64,000 bases of DNA from Penelope pileata (Eukaryota; Chordata; Aves; Galliformes; Cracidae), in NCBI GenBank assembly GCA_013396635.1, contig WBMW01003969.1:765426-829425 (forward strand). Direction: 5' to 3'. The translations under genes were made by a program, and so were the position numbers. The notes below the pieces were generated by a model. That model was not told where the DNA came from, made no database searches, and was given only the letters and a program-made list of their open reading frames with translations. Below are positions 1-13,400 of this stretch, piece after piece (position 1 is the stretch's first letter; each line of letters opens with the position of its first letter).

Positions 1-580
1 CTGCTCCACACAGACAGACCTTTTCTTGTAGCATGCAGTTAGGTTGGTCGGGTGTAATTTACCTTTGGTAAATCCATGCTGACTGTTGCCAGTCTCCTTT
101 TGCTTATGTGCCCAGAAATGTTTTCCAAGAGGATAATGCTCCATAATTTTTGATTCCAGTCTCCAAGGAAACAAAGTGAGGCTGATCAGCCTGTAATTCC
201 CTGAATCATTGTTTTGGCCCTTTTTGAAGATAGGCAAGGTGCTTGCCTTTCTTCTATTATTGGAAATTCCCTGGTCTCCATCACTTTTCAAAGATAGTAG
301 AGATCAGTATGGACATCAGTCTGTTCCTTTGGCATCCATGCATGAGGTCTGTCAGGTAGACTTGAATGCACTGAACTTTCTCAAGTAATCCCTAATTCAA
401 TCCTTATCCACTGCTGGTGGTCATTCTCCTTGAATCATAAGGGAGACCTTGTTGGTGAATACAGGCAAAGAAGGCATTGGGTACCTCAGCTTTCTGTAGC
501 AGCTCTTTCAAGTATCCTGTAGTTCTGAAAGGGCAGCATTGTTATGAAGCTTCATCATTTCTTTTGGTCTGATTTTCATG
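1..580 (-). mobile_element. old CR1 LINE fragment (RT finger region and upstream)
   Basis: Read on the + strand, bases about 40-240 parallel the better-preserved CR1 at 36850-37045: 'ggttggtc...', 'aatccatgctgact', 'gtgaggctgatcagcctgtaattccctg', then 'cctttttgaagat'. Further right, phrases such as 'aggcaaagaaggcattgggtacctcagc' match the CR1 segment upstream of the reverse transcriptase as I know it. Many indels make it ancient. The left end is cut by the window; the right end is uncertain (perhaps 580-760). Confidence 0.75.
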
Positions 581-3500
581 GCTGTGGAGGGTTAGACTGG
601 GATAAAGATTCTCAGTAGTGAATGCTGGTCTTACCTTTAGTCACGCTGCAGCTCCCTTTTCCCTTTGAACTGATCTGGTGTTCTTAAGTAGGATCGTTTG
701 CTGGCAATTTGCCAGATGCTTTACCTTTTCTCATCCTGATTTCCTGATTTCATCCTGTGTATCACTGTAGTTCCCTTACATGGGAGACTACATTACCCAT
801 CTGTATGCATCGCTGCATTATATTATGCGTATTATCCACATCTGAGATGATTCTAATCTCTTTCAAAATACTGATGCTTGAGTGTAAGTCATCACTAACT
901 TGTACCTTTGCCAGCCCACACATAAGCAGAGGCGAAAGCAAAGGCACTCATACTGTGATGATGGGAAAGCAAGTTCAAGGGGACTGGAGCCTCAACCCGA
1001 GAAAGTTCTGGGGTAAGCCTGCCTTCCAGCCCTTCTATTCCTTACATGCTCTGCGATGCTGCTGCTATCTGTGTAGTAATGAGTGGGCTGGCTGTATAAC
1101 AGTGTGCTAAGTAGCATTAATTGACCTTTTCAAGTTTTTCTGAGTCTGAATGCATTTTTCACTAAAAATGTGCAGACAGAGCTGGTTAATTCCCCTCTAT
1201 TTTGCTTCACCAACTTCCTTCTAAAGTATGACCATTGGTTTATGGTCTGTAAGTTTAGAAGCGTAATCTTATTTTCGTAAGTCCTTTTAGAGTTGTTTCC
1301 CTGTGTGTATTGTGTTTGGTTGAAGGGAAAGAGAACAAGAATTTTGCCTTGTCGAGTAAGGAGACCAGGTTCAACGTGGGTCCGGAAAGCATTGGTCATA
1401 TGAAAGGGTGTTTGTATGGGTGAATGTGGGAAGAATCGCATTTCAAGTACTACTAAAGAAGCGTAGAGCTCTTCTCTGGTGCATTGAAGGAACCCATCAC
1501 CAGTACCAGCACAGTCTTCTGCCTTACAACATGATTTCTATTCTAGGGATAAGAAAGATTAATGAAGGATTTGTCTCCTTTGCACTAGCAGAGAATTCAT
1601 CACTGCTAAAGAGTTGCCTAACTGACTGCTAAAGAGATTTGAAGAGGATTGAATGGATTTGGAGAAGCCAGCCTCTTTTCTACCTTTACTTTTCTGTGGG
1701 TTAGAAAATGACTCATTGGGCAGATAAGTGAAACTTCTAGAAAAGTGGAAAGAAGAAACAGGAAATCCCTTTGCTTTTCCACTGAAAACCATTTCTGCAA
1801 TGTAAATGGAGGGGTCAACAGAAATTCCAATATAATATTCCCATAATTTTGGTATATTATATTATTACCAATGTAAATGGTATGGGTGGCTGGGCTGGTT
1901 TATGCAACAACTGTGCTACTCAAGTGGAAGCTTCCCTGTGTCCATTGCATAAAATCGGTGCATGCTTGGACAAGACTTCAAGGAGACTCGGCAGCCTCTA
2001 GACATACACAGAACAAAGATGCTTATTTGTTTACTTCTCCCTCCTTCTCTTTTTGACACCAGTGACTTCTCTTGTTTTTCATAAAGGTGATGAGCATAGT
2101 CAAGCATCAGTTTCCTAAATCTGTTGGGCCACACTATGTTTTATGTGTCTCCTACTGTAAGCTGCAAGGATATGGAGTAGGTTGGACAAATGACTACAAT
2201 AGTAACCTGACTACCAGTTACAACAAGCAACCAGTTTGGATGTTGTCTGGGAATCTGAAACTGAGTGGCTTAATCCATATGCTGATGGAAGTGCTGGACT
2301 TCTTTTTTTTTTTCTGCAACTTGAGGTTTACCAGTGTGCTTTTATTTGGTGTGCAGTGTGTTGCATTTCCATCCGTTTCCTAACACCTGGAGTCACTTGC
2401 CTGAGAGCTGCATCTTTGAGGTGGAGCAGAGAACAGTTTGCTACCTTAGTAATGTCAGAAAAACTTAAAAGTGTGTAGAACTCAAAGACTAGAAGGCAAG
2501 TAAGAACATAATCACTTAAATATATATATAAAAAAAACCTGGTAGATGTATTGAATCAATCATTTTACTTTGTGGGAAGGATTGCTGACTTGTGGGTTTT
2601 CACGTGTGAAGTCTGCTTTTCCTTTCTAAACTGGCTTTGTTGAAACTGAACTGGCTTCATTTAACCCTATACACCTGGTGAAAAACTGATTGGTAATGAA
2701 GAACCTCTCCATATTTGACCCTCCATGGATTAATGGGAAGTTGCCAGAGGCTGACAGCTGGGGCACAGGCTGGAGGAGAGATGCCAGAGAATTGCTGGAG
2801 AGTCCTATGAATTATTTCTTGATCTTTAGCAGGAAGACTTTGTACATGCAAGTGAAAGAGATGTGCGTAAGCTCAATAGATGGTATTTGTTTTCAGTAAA
2901 GTTGCTTGCATTTCATACGAAAAGAATGGACTCATTTTGTCTGTTTACTCCACTGGAGAAATGCCGGCAAACATAGAGATTTTTCTTATAAATGCATGTT
3001 CTTATAAATGCATTTATTTATTCATTGAAATTATTTGACTTGGTTTGCAAGCCTGGCTTTTGAACTGAGTTACCTGACTTAAAATTGGCTGCGTAACTAA
3101 AATGTTTCATTGCAAATGGCTTCTGTTTGGTATTTGACTTCCTTCATTTCCTATGCTTTTGCTTGCAGCAGAAACATCGTGCCAGAGTCCAATACAAACA
3201 CCTTGTCTCTCACAACTTCCCCTCCCTGGTTCATGCTGTCACCTCTGACATTCAGTGCAACACCACAGCCTCTGCCTCACCCTGAGATGCATCCCAAGTG
3301 TTCCAACTGCTTTGCGGGGCCACAGAGGGAGAGAAATTGCTTCTGTAATGTGGGCAGGCTGTGCTTTCACTGTGGGTTTGTGCTACCCAGTTGCAGCCTA
3401 GTTAGCAGAGTGTTGCATGGCCCAGTGCCCTACAGGTGATTCTTTATGATCCTGCCTTGACTTCCAGAGCAAAAAGGGCCTGAAAGGGGGACCATGGGCT

Positions 3501-4308
3501 CTCAGTATGATTCATGTGGGTGCATTTTGTTAGTGTCACATACTGATTGCTGTTTTTAAATAAGTCTTACAGAAGTCTGTGCTATGAACTGGTGCCTTGA
3601 GGTTAGTAATCTGTGGTTGCTGCTCAGATAATAGCACTATGATAACAAGGTTAAGTGGCTTGAAGCAGTCTGAAAGCAGTAAATGAGGCTGCTGGTTTTG
3701 ACTTCTGGGTACCTGAATACAAATCCTAGTGACAAGGAATGTATTTGATTGAGTAGCTACTGCTTGAAAAGGTAGTCGTATGTATCATTGTCTGTTCACA
3801 GGTATTACAGATGTAGTTTGTTTTGCTAAACTTAGTAAATATGGACACCACTTTTTTTTTTTTGTGATAGTGTGTAGAACTTATTAATCTTGTTTAAAAT
3901 TTAAATTCGTATATTCTGCAAAGATAAATTAGAACTGTTAAATTGGAACTTCAGAAAGGTAAGCATTGTTCAAGGCCTGCAGGATTTGACTTATGGATGT
4001 GAACAACAACTTAATTATAAACGTCACTGCAGATAAGACATAATTATAATTGTCATTGACATTCAGTTTAGCTTAATAAAAGCTCATGTTGCGCATGCAT
4101 CCAATGTGTGTGCATTAAGCTATGCAGAATTCCAGCTAACTCTGTGTTTCTTAAATCTGTCTGTTGTCTGCCATGAGTTTTGCTTAGTGGGAGAACAACA
4201 GTGGGGTAACAACAGAAGTGTTTAACAAAAGAAAGTGGTCACTTGCTTTGTATTTGTTCATCCATGTTTGCAATTAAAAACTTTTATCTTAATTCCCATT
4301 TTCTACAG
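1..4308 (+). other. TMEM255B: TMEM255B intron 1, 3' part
   Basis: This is inferred to be intron because exon 2 at 4309 opens with a split codon. It holds an old CR1 fragment at the left edge (see separate entry) and otherwise AT-moderate unique sequence with short T runs (for example around 2301 and 3850). I looked for a first exon (CpG-rich sequence, an ATG frame leading into a phase-1 donor) and saw none, so the promoter is probably further upstream. Confidence 0.75.
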
Positions 4309-4451
4309 GGCAATTTGCAAAAAGGAAGAAGACTTCACTTTTGTTCACAATCTCTCTGCTGGTTGTGTCTGTTTTCATACTGACCATAGGTCTGGCAGCT
4401 ACAACAAGAACAGAAAATGTTACCGTGGGAGGATACTACCCAGGCATCATT
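4309..4451 (+). CDS. TMEM255B: TMEM255B exon 2 (TM1 and first extracellular/luminal turn)
   Basis: The exon has an acceptor ttctacag before 4309 and a donor gtgagt at 4452. It starts with the last two bases of a split codon (phase-1 intron upstream) and ends on a codon boundary. The translation begins QFAKRKKTSLLF, a basic KRKK stretch just before the first hydrophobic helix, which suggests a cytosolic N-terminus by the positive-inside rule. After the helix comes LAATTRTENVTVGGYYPGII, typical of the TMEM255 family, with an NVT N-glycosylation sequon. No initiator ATG is present in frame, so this is not the first coding exon. Confidence 0.95.
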
Positions 4452-7400
4452 GTGAGTAAAGAAACCTACTTTAGGATATTGGGTACAACTAGATAACTAT
4501 TATCAGCTGGATACAGGGAGCTCTAACCAATTAAAAATTAAAAAATGAAAAATGAGTTGTGTTGCATTCCGCAGGAGGAAGATGCTCATTTCTTTTGATC
4601 TAGTTCTAGTGTGTGATTATGTAGGGGAGTAAACTCAGTTTTTCTGAATTGCCATGAAGAGGAAGCTTTTAAGGGGTACAGAGAGTTTAAGTTTGCACCA
4701 CGCAGCAGTATGCTGAACTCATGGGCCTGTGCTGGAGCCTGTGCTTGACTTCCCCACAATTTGTTATAAGTGTAGGCATACAAGTGACTGGACAGCAGGC
4801 ATGGGATAGATTTAAATGATCTTTTACAGATTTACTACTTTGATGGTGGAAAGAGTGACTCTGCTTTTATGTCCACATGCCAGGAATTCTGCTGGTTCCA
4901 GTGCAGGGAAAATGCTGCCAATGGCCATATGCAAGCTTCTCCCTAGCATCTGCCCATGTACTATATCCTCTTGTACAGTCTTGGTGGCTGTCCTCTTGTA
5001 CAAGTTCCCCTTCCTCCTAAATCCTTGGTCCTGTTTTCACCTTTGGAACAGACCACTTAAACATATTCCTGCACTGGACGCAAGGCTCGTGTTGCATCTG
5101 TTAAACCCTGTAGTACCCATGTGGCTTCTGGGGAGGGTTAGCCTTAACCAAACCTTGCCAGTTCAGTCTTCATGGCCCTTTCCAATCTCAGAAGTCATCA
5201 GTCACATCCAAAAGAGTGGAAACCTCGGGAGTCAAAAAGATTTTTGAGATAAACAAGCTGAAATTTAGAAAAAAGAAGAAGAAGGGCAGCAAATAGTCTC
5301 TCTACCTTCTTTGGTCTTCCCTAGACAGCCAAGAGGAGGCAAAGGATGCAAGGTGAAGAAGGAAAAGAGGTAGGTACCTGCTTAGGTACAAAATGTGTTG
5401 CAAAGTACCATTAGTTCTTGTTCTCTGTGAAATGAAATGCCCAGAGAAGAGGGCATTTCATCTTTTAATACTGTGCATGCATTTTGCATTGCCATTAATA
5501 ATTTGTGAGTTAGAACTGTTCTTCCTAAGCAAGTTCTCTTACATCTTAGTGTCATGCTGAGAACAGGTCTTTCAGAAAGACAATTTTGGGATAATGATCT
5601 GTAAGGAGTGGTGTTTTAAAAATAGAACAAAAAGTAGTTCCAAGAATAAAACCTTAGAAGAATGACTCTTCCTTTTATTAAACAAAGATAGATTAATACT
5701 GATAAAAATATTCTTCTGTAAATTGAATTAAAATATTTTAGAAGACCACATTATCTGCATTCATTCCCTTGAAAGGAATTTCTTTTTTAAAGTTGTATTG
5801 AGTCAGTGTAATAAACAATAAACTCATGTGCTCAGAAAAGTTTATTTCAGCATTTACTTTCCTTTAGGAAGAAAACAGTGTCTGTTTGCTCAGAAAAAAA
5901 ATTAATCCACTAAAATATTTTTAAATTTTAATCATTAATAATCAGAATAGCTGAAGTATATCAGAATGCTTTGAAAGCAAAACCTTTAGTAATAATTTCC
6001 CCCCTCAGAAGATTATTAGAGCTAAATAGTTTTCCTAAAATACAGAATTCTTTTTGTGCACGTATGCTCTGTTATGGAAGTAACTGAGAAAAAGTGGTGG
6101 TTAATTGGTATAAACATTTTGCAAACCTCGTGTGATGTCTTACCAAAAGCCTAGTCAGAGGAGCTATGCTGTCCCTGCTCTGTTTTTGGAGGTCGCTGAC
6201 TCCAGTGCAGCACTGACGGATGACTATGGGAGGACCTCTCAGAGCTGAATAACCCTCAAAAGGTGCTCCTCTTCTCCATGGGCAGTAGGGGGAGCTTTGA
6301 AAACTGACATAGCTCTAATCCCAAGCTTCTATATACTTAGAGCTTGGTAAGTGAATTCCATGTTACATATTTAACTGTTGGGCTCAGAGAAGTTTAGGAG
6401 GTCAGGCTATGTCAATTACAATTAAAAATAAGGTCTAGTTTTCATAGAATTTAACAATGAGATAATAACTTCAGGTTGATGAGATCTAAATCTCTGTTGG
6501 CCCTGCATAAGGGATTTTGATCTTAGAATACGTATAGAATTAGCCCTTGCAAACACCTACTAATGTAAGACTATTCCTTTGCATAAACTTACTTGCATCT
6601 ATAAGAATTTGGAGAACAGTGCTTTAGGACCAGACTCACATTATAAGATGAGCATCTACTTGGTTCCCATTGTCTTCAAAAAGAGTTATGTGCCTTAATT
6701 TTTCTTCATATATTGTGGTTTGTCATTTGCTTTGGAAAAATCTTTTTGTAGATGCATCTTTATAGTGGTAGGTGTTATCTACGTTTATACATTCAAAGTA
6801 ATTTAACAAAATATTTCTGTGTGTAGGTGCGTTACTATAATGTTCCACTTCAGAAGATATCTGCATTTAGTAGAGTACTGCTTGAGCATCTGTTTGGGTT
6901 TAGGGCTGCCTTTGTGGAATGGGTTGCAAAGCCAGAACTGGAGCTTCTTCAACCTCACTTCCTTATAAACACTGTTTATATTTAAATATTTCATATCACT
7001 TATCTGTGACTACTGCTTGTATTATTTTAATTTGCTATTTTTATAATCTTTCAGCCAGGAAACTGCAGAGTCCAAATGTCCCAGTCATCATACTGACCTG
7101 AATTCCCAGAGTTCCCAGCCCAAATAGCCTATTATCTTAACAGACAAGAAAAACAGCACATATAACCCTAAACCAATCTCAGCAACATTGTGGTTCACAG
7201 CCTGATCTCTATCTGTGGCTCTGCTACTTCTGATTTAATTGCTGTTGTTCTGTATTTGCTGTTTTTTTTTTTCTGCATGTGGATAATATTGCTCCACTCT
7301 GTGTCCTCTGCACAAGCCTTAAATGGGACTGCATGGGTTGCTCCTCTTGGGATGAAAAATTGGAATTGGAACCGGCTGTCATTGTGATGTAGTTAAGTCA

Positions 7401-10400
7401 ATGTCCCCTGAACACAGTGTCCTTACTCATGGTTCCAAGTCTCTCTCCTATTCAACAGTCAGCACAGAAATGCTTGTGCACTCTTTCAGCCTGCTTTTCG
7501 TACTTATGCCTCCCTTTTACAAAAATCTTCCCAAAGCACTCAATAGCAAATCCCCCTTCCCTACATTTGTCTTTTTGAGGAGGAATCATGGATTCCTGTT
7601 GTGATATTGAGCAACTAAAGTGCTTACAGGAGATTTGCATTCTGCTGTGAGCAGTTGTGCATAAGAGCAAGGGGTTCATGGGCCTTACTCAAGGCCCTGG
7701 CTGGAACCCTTAGTCCTTAAAAGCTTAATTGGGCTTGGAAAAGAGACTCTGAACTAGATCCAGAGACCTAGACCAGAAAGGGATTTAGATTCCGTAACAG
7801 AAAAATCATGCTCCATCCATGGTATGGGTTGGGTGGTAGCTTAGGGGATGGCTTAGGGCTTCAATGAGCAGGTAGGAATGCCAGTTGTAGTGAAGAGGGG
7901 AGCCAGGAGCTTGGAAGTCATTGAGACTGAGGTGATGGCAGAGAAGCATATAGTCAGGCAAGGCAGGGAGGGAACGCTATAGAGAAAGCCTGATGACACC
8001 AGCACTGCTGTGGCTGTTTCTGAATCTCTGGCCAGCTAAGTCTTAGGTTTGTGGCATCAAGGAGACTCCTTTTCTCCAAGGACATGTGAGCCTGCTGGGA
8101 ATCCTGATGCTGGGAGGCAGTGATGAGAGGCTGGTTTACCTGTAGCCACTTTACCTCCTGTTGGATGAGACTCCAAGGAGTTTCCACCTCTCAAAATCTT
8201 CGTAGGCCCCTCATATGGAGGGGCATTTTCCTGCCAGCCTGGTGCTGAAGCAGCACTGACAAGAACAGTAATTCCACCTCACTCCAGCTTCCTTTCCTCC
8301 TCTCTCCTGTGGCTGTTAGGGCTTCAAATGTCCTGTTGAAACTAATGGTGCTTGTATTTTTCGGTATTTTATCAGGGTCTTTTTCTGTGTGATAGTGTTT
8401 AGTCATTAAATCCAAACAAACTCAACCGTAAGGGTATGAACATGGGTCAGTTGCATGGCAGCAACACATCTGTTTTTTGAGGAAAACTGTTTGTCTGCAG
8501 TTGCCTGAAGCTCTGCACTTTTTCCAAGGTAATGATGTGTGGGCTAAGTGTAAGTGTTCTTTTCTCCTGCTTCACTTAATTTTTGCTTTACAATTTATAA
8601 AACAATACATGATTATGGTAACAACAGCCAGGTTATAGAAGCTGTCTTTACAAGCTTTCCTTTATTAGATTACAAGTTTTACTCTGAAGCATTGAAGAGT
8701 TAGAGCTGTGGTCATTCCCCATTGAATTATGTGATTTACGTCCAGTGATAACATTCACCCTTTCCCCTGACCCATCCCAATTAGCCCACATGCATGATAC
8801 ATCTGCTCAGATATCACTGTGATGATTTGGTGTTTTGACGAAATGAGCTGACCTCATACGTTTCTGTTGGTTTTGTTCTTTACCTTAGCTTGGCTTTGGA
8901 TCTTTCCTAGGGATTGTTGGCATCCACCTGGTAGAGAACAGAAGACAAATGGTAAGCAACAGCATGTTTTGTTTTAATTCTTTGTATTGTGATGTCTTAA
9001 AAACATGAAGAGATTTCCAGTAGAATTAAAACTGCTCCATCTGCTCCAAAATGTTAGTCATTTTTTTCACCTTTTCTGGTAAGTTTCAGAGAAGTGTGAA
9101 GTGGCCAGTGACTGTCACAGAATCACAGAATCACAGAATTGTGGGGGTTGGAAGGGACCTCGAGAGATCATCGAGTCCAAACCCCCTGCCAAAGCAGGTT
9201 CCCTACAGCAGGTGGGGATCTATGCAGGCAGGGTGAGGGATAATTTAAGGGATCATAATTTCTGACAGTAAAAGCCTGCTTTAAAAAAAAAAAAAAAAAA
9301 ACTAAATTAATTTCCTGCTGATATAGCACATTGACCCGAGGCAGGGTCAGATGAGTGTCAGATGAGTTTGGCTGGGACTGTGTAGCAGGGAAAAGGATGG
9401 GGATGGAGGCAAAATGCCTGTGATGTGCCAGTTTGGACAGCAATGAACCACATGATCAGCTCTGTCATAATAGGGGATCTCATCCTGCACTGGACGTGTC
9501 AGTCAACAATACTTTCCTGAAAATATAAATGTTAAAAAGATGGGAAAAAAACAGCTCTTGCTGTCAAGATTCCCTGGCTAAATCAGACGGGATCAGATGT
9601 CTTTGTGGTTTGTTTTTAGATTTAGCTTGGCTTTGTAAACCCCTTGCTTTTCTTTATGTGAGGAAGTCATACAAAGTCTTTGGGGCCGTCTGGGTATGGG
9701 AAGGTGTATGGGACTGGATTTATGGAAAGTCTTAAGAGTTTTCTGCTCTTGGCAAAAAATAGCAGTGTCTTCGTTGAATGAAGTCATGTCCAACGTGTAC
9801 TTTACAGTAGACTGATTATAGCTAAACATTATGAAATACAGTTCGTTTAATAATGCAAAGCCTTCACAGGTATAAATCAAAAGAGTGGTGTTAAACTCTT
9901 GGGAGGAGGAAGCAATTGATTTGCCTCACATTTTACTAGCAATTTATGAGTAGTCTGTTGTGATTTTGTTTTCTTCTTAGTAATTCCAGTCTTGATTTCC
10001 TTATTTGTAGGCAAACTTCTTTCATAATATCAGGGTTTTTTTCATGTTTTGTGAAAATATCAGTGTTGCATTTTCACGTATTCTCCTACTTTTCAGCCTT
10101 TGTTTCTAGCTGGGTTCCCCAAAGAAATGAGGTTGATAAAATTGTGGTGTTTGTCTGTGTCTTTTTCCATTCCTCATTCCATTTTTTAAGTGTGTTGACC
10201 AATTTCAGGCAAATTCAGCAGGGAGGTAGGGACTTTGAGTTTCATGAAAATATGCAGGTAAGTAGAGAAAAGAAGTGTAAATTAATTACCCCATGATGGT
10301 AAAAGCTGCAGTGTCAGCTCACCACCCTAAACAACTAAGAATTCCAAATGGAATGTGACCTGTGAGACACAAATCTACAACAGGCCAGGCCTCGTTAATT

Positions 10401-13400
10401 TTGCTGGTAATGAAATAGCTTATTTGTTTATAAGAACTGTTGCCCCTATTTCTAAATTGGAGACCAGGATGAATAAAAGGTTGCAGAATGAAGGGAGGAG
10501 TAAATACAGCATTGTCGTCCACAGCATTAGTGGTACCTTACTAACAGCCATAACATTTTAGGGTTGTTTTGTCTTTCAGTTTTTCTCTGAACTGCCTCTT
10601 AGTTCTCTTATTTCACCCCCCCTTCTTCCCCCTCTCCCTCAGTTAAGCAACACAGGCAGGCTGGTAATAACAGACAAGAAGAAGGCTAAGATACTCAACA
10701 ACTATTTTGCCTCAGTCTTCACTGCAACTGCTCTTCACACGCTCCTCAAGCAGATGGGTCAGAAGGTGGGGACCAGGGGAGCAATGTCTCTCCTGCTGTA
10801 AGTGAAGATCAGGTTCACTACCACCTGAGAAACCTGAATATCCACAAGTCTATGGGTCCCAATGAGATGCATCCCAGAGTCCTGAGGGAACTGGCTGATG
10901 TAATCACCAAACCACTCAATGGTATTTGAGAAGTCATGGCAGTCAGGTGAAGTCCTTTGTGACTGGAAAAAAAGCAATGTCACACCCATTTTTAAGAAGG
11001 GTAGAAAGGACAACCCAGGGAACTACTGACCTGTCAACCTCATCTCTATGCTGGGGAATATCGTGGAGCAGATCCTCCTGGAAGCTCTGCCAAGGCACAT
11101 GGAAGACAGGGAGGTGATACGAGACAACCAGCATGGCTTCACCAAGGGCAAGTCCTGCCTGACCAACCTAGTGGGCTTCTGTGATGGTATAACTGCATCA
11201 GTGGACAAGGGAAGAGCCTTTAATGTCATCTGAACTTAAGTAAGGACTGAGCGCACCCTCAGCAAGTTTGCAGATGATACCAAGCTGTGCAGTGTTGTTG
11301 ACACACCTGAGGGACAGTATGCCATCCAGAGAGACCTAGGCAGGCTCGAGCAGTGGGCCCGGGAGAGCCTCGTGAGGTGCAACAAGTCCAAGTGCAAGGT
11401 CTTGCACCTCCGTTGCAGCAACTCCCACTGTCAATATAAGCTAGGGGATGAAAGCATAGAGCACACAGCCCCTGCTGAAAAGGACTTGAGGAGTACTGGT
11501 GGATGGCAAACTGGACATGAGCCAGCAATGTGCCCTCACAGAAAGCCATCCATGTCCTGGGTTGGGCTGCATCAAAAGAAGCACGGCCAGCAGATGAAGG
11601 GAGGTGATCCTGCCCCTCTGCTCTGCGCTGGTGAGACCTCACCTGGAGTACTGTGTCCAGATGTGGAGTCCTCAGCACAGGAGAGACATGGACCTGTTGG
11701 AGTGCATCCAGAGGAGAGCCACAAAAATGATCCAGGGGATGGAACACCTCTCCTGTGGGGAGAGGCTGAGAGAGCTGGGGCTGTTCAGCCTTTAACACTG
11801 TCTATGCTAAGGCTGAGGAGCTTGCTTTCAAATGTTTTGGAAATGAGTTGGGAAGGGTTTACATCATACCACAACCAAGGGCAGCAATTATTCCCTGGAG
11901 TGTAGCTGAGTATATACAACTGAAAAGGTTTAGTGCAGCTTAAACAAATTTGCAGACATCAATAAGATTGTCAAGACTTAAATAAGCATAAAAATGTAAC
12001 AGAAATATCGTATTCTGGTAACTAAAAATTCTATTTATTGCATCACAACAAAAGGGGGGGGGAAGGAATTATTTACTCAATTACTTCTATTTTAACTGAC
12101 TTCCTTTGAACAGTTACTTTTGTATACTTGGAATTTAACCCAGTGTAGCTCTGACAGTTTTTTGGCCCTTGTAATGAATAAATACCTCATTAATGTAGGT
12201 TCAGTTACACTAGGAAAAAAATCCCTATTTTTAATAGATGTTTTCTACATAAATCTATTTTACTATTTCTCTTGAAGTTCTACTTACTTGTGATCTATCC
12301 TCTGATTTTTTCATGGTTGATGAAATGCTAAATGCAATATTAAATGTGTAACGGTTAGCAGAGCTAGTCCAACAAAAATCCAGCACTCAATAAATGCAAA
12401 CATGGGGTCTGAGAAAGAAAGAAAGCACAGTTAGGCAGAATGGACAATGGCTTGTTCTTAAAACATGACGTTAATAATATTGCACTTCTTTGACCTTGTT
12501 CTTGGCATCCCAGAGTCCACAGTGGGACTTCAGTGTGCTGACCAAGGTATAACCCTTAAATCAAAGGAACTGCTGCTTGCAGAATCAGGCTCTGCCTCAT
12601 TGACTAGCATGATTTCGCTTGAACTCCCAGCATTCATGCTTACCTCTGTTATGCAGAGCTTGGCACCAGCAGAACAAAATCTCTCTTTGACTAAGGATAA
12701 GATGCTTTGCACTGATTCAGGATGTTTATAACTAGCAGACAGCAGAAATTAAGACATAACGTTGCGCTCCTCTTTTTCCTCCCTTGCCCTCTGCAAAGCA
12801 GGTCATTCCAAAGGCATGTGTAGTCCGGCTGAATGTGTAGCAGATATTACACTGCTCAAATAAAATGGATTTGATTGTAGGACGTGAAGTGTCCTTGCTT
12901 ATTTGCTTGCTTGCCATCTTCTCACATTACAGTACAATGTATTTCTGATTAGAAAACAAGATACTGAAATTACATACAGAGGAAGTGAAGGCTGGAGTGT
13001 GCTGGGGGTTTGCGGCTGTAGGGCTGAGCTGAGAGCACTAAGTAGTGCTGAGCGGGGAGGTAGGCACTTCTTTCAGCACAGTCCCTGCTGTTTCCAACAG
13101 GACGGTTGAAAGTGCTGTAAAGTGTTCCACCCCAGATAAATGTGGAGGTGGCGTGAGCTAGCACCATGAAACAAGACACTCCTTAATTGTACAAGGTCAG
13201 TGAGACACCGTGCATTTTGTTTTAGATAACTCGACAGAAAAACCAAGCACTGTCTCACAGTTTCCACTCACACCTCTCTCTAATGCCGATCTCATCAAGC
13301 CATACTGTTCACAAGGCTGAAAATGAGCGTGCTGAAACTGCAGTGCTTCCAAGAGTCTGCAGCAGGTCTGAGACCTGTATTTATCCATTGTCAAGTCTTG

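Noticed and set aside
4816..5247. 143-codon + strand frame in intron 2
   Set aside because: No recognisable motif, and it does not join the TMEM255B frame through usable splice sites.
11259..11905. Two overlapping open frames of about 178 codons on opposite strands
   Set aside because: Both lie mainly inside the decayed CR1 and use the wrong frames for ORF2; only its scattered + strand pieces match a protein.
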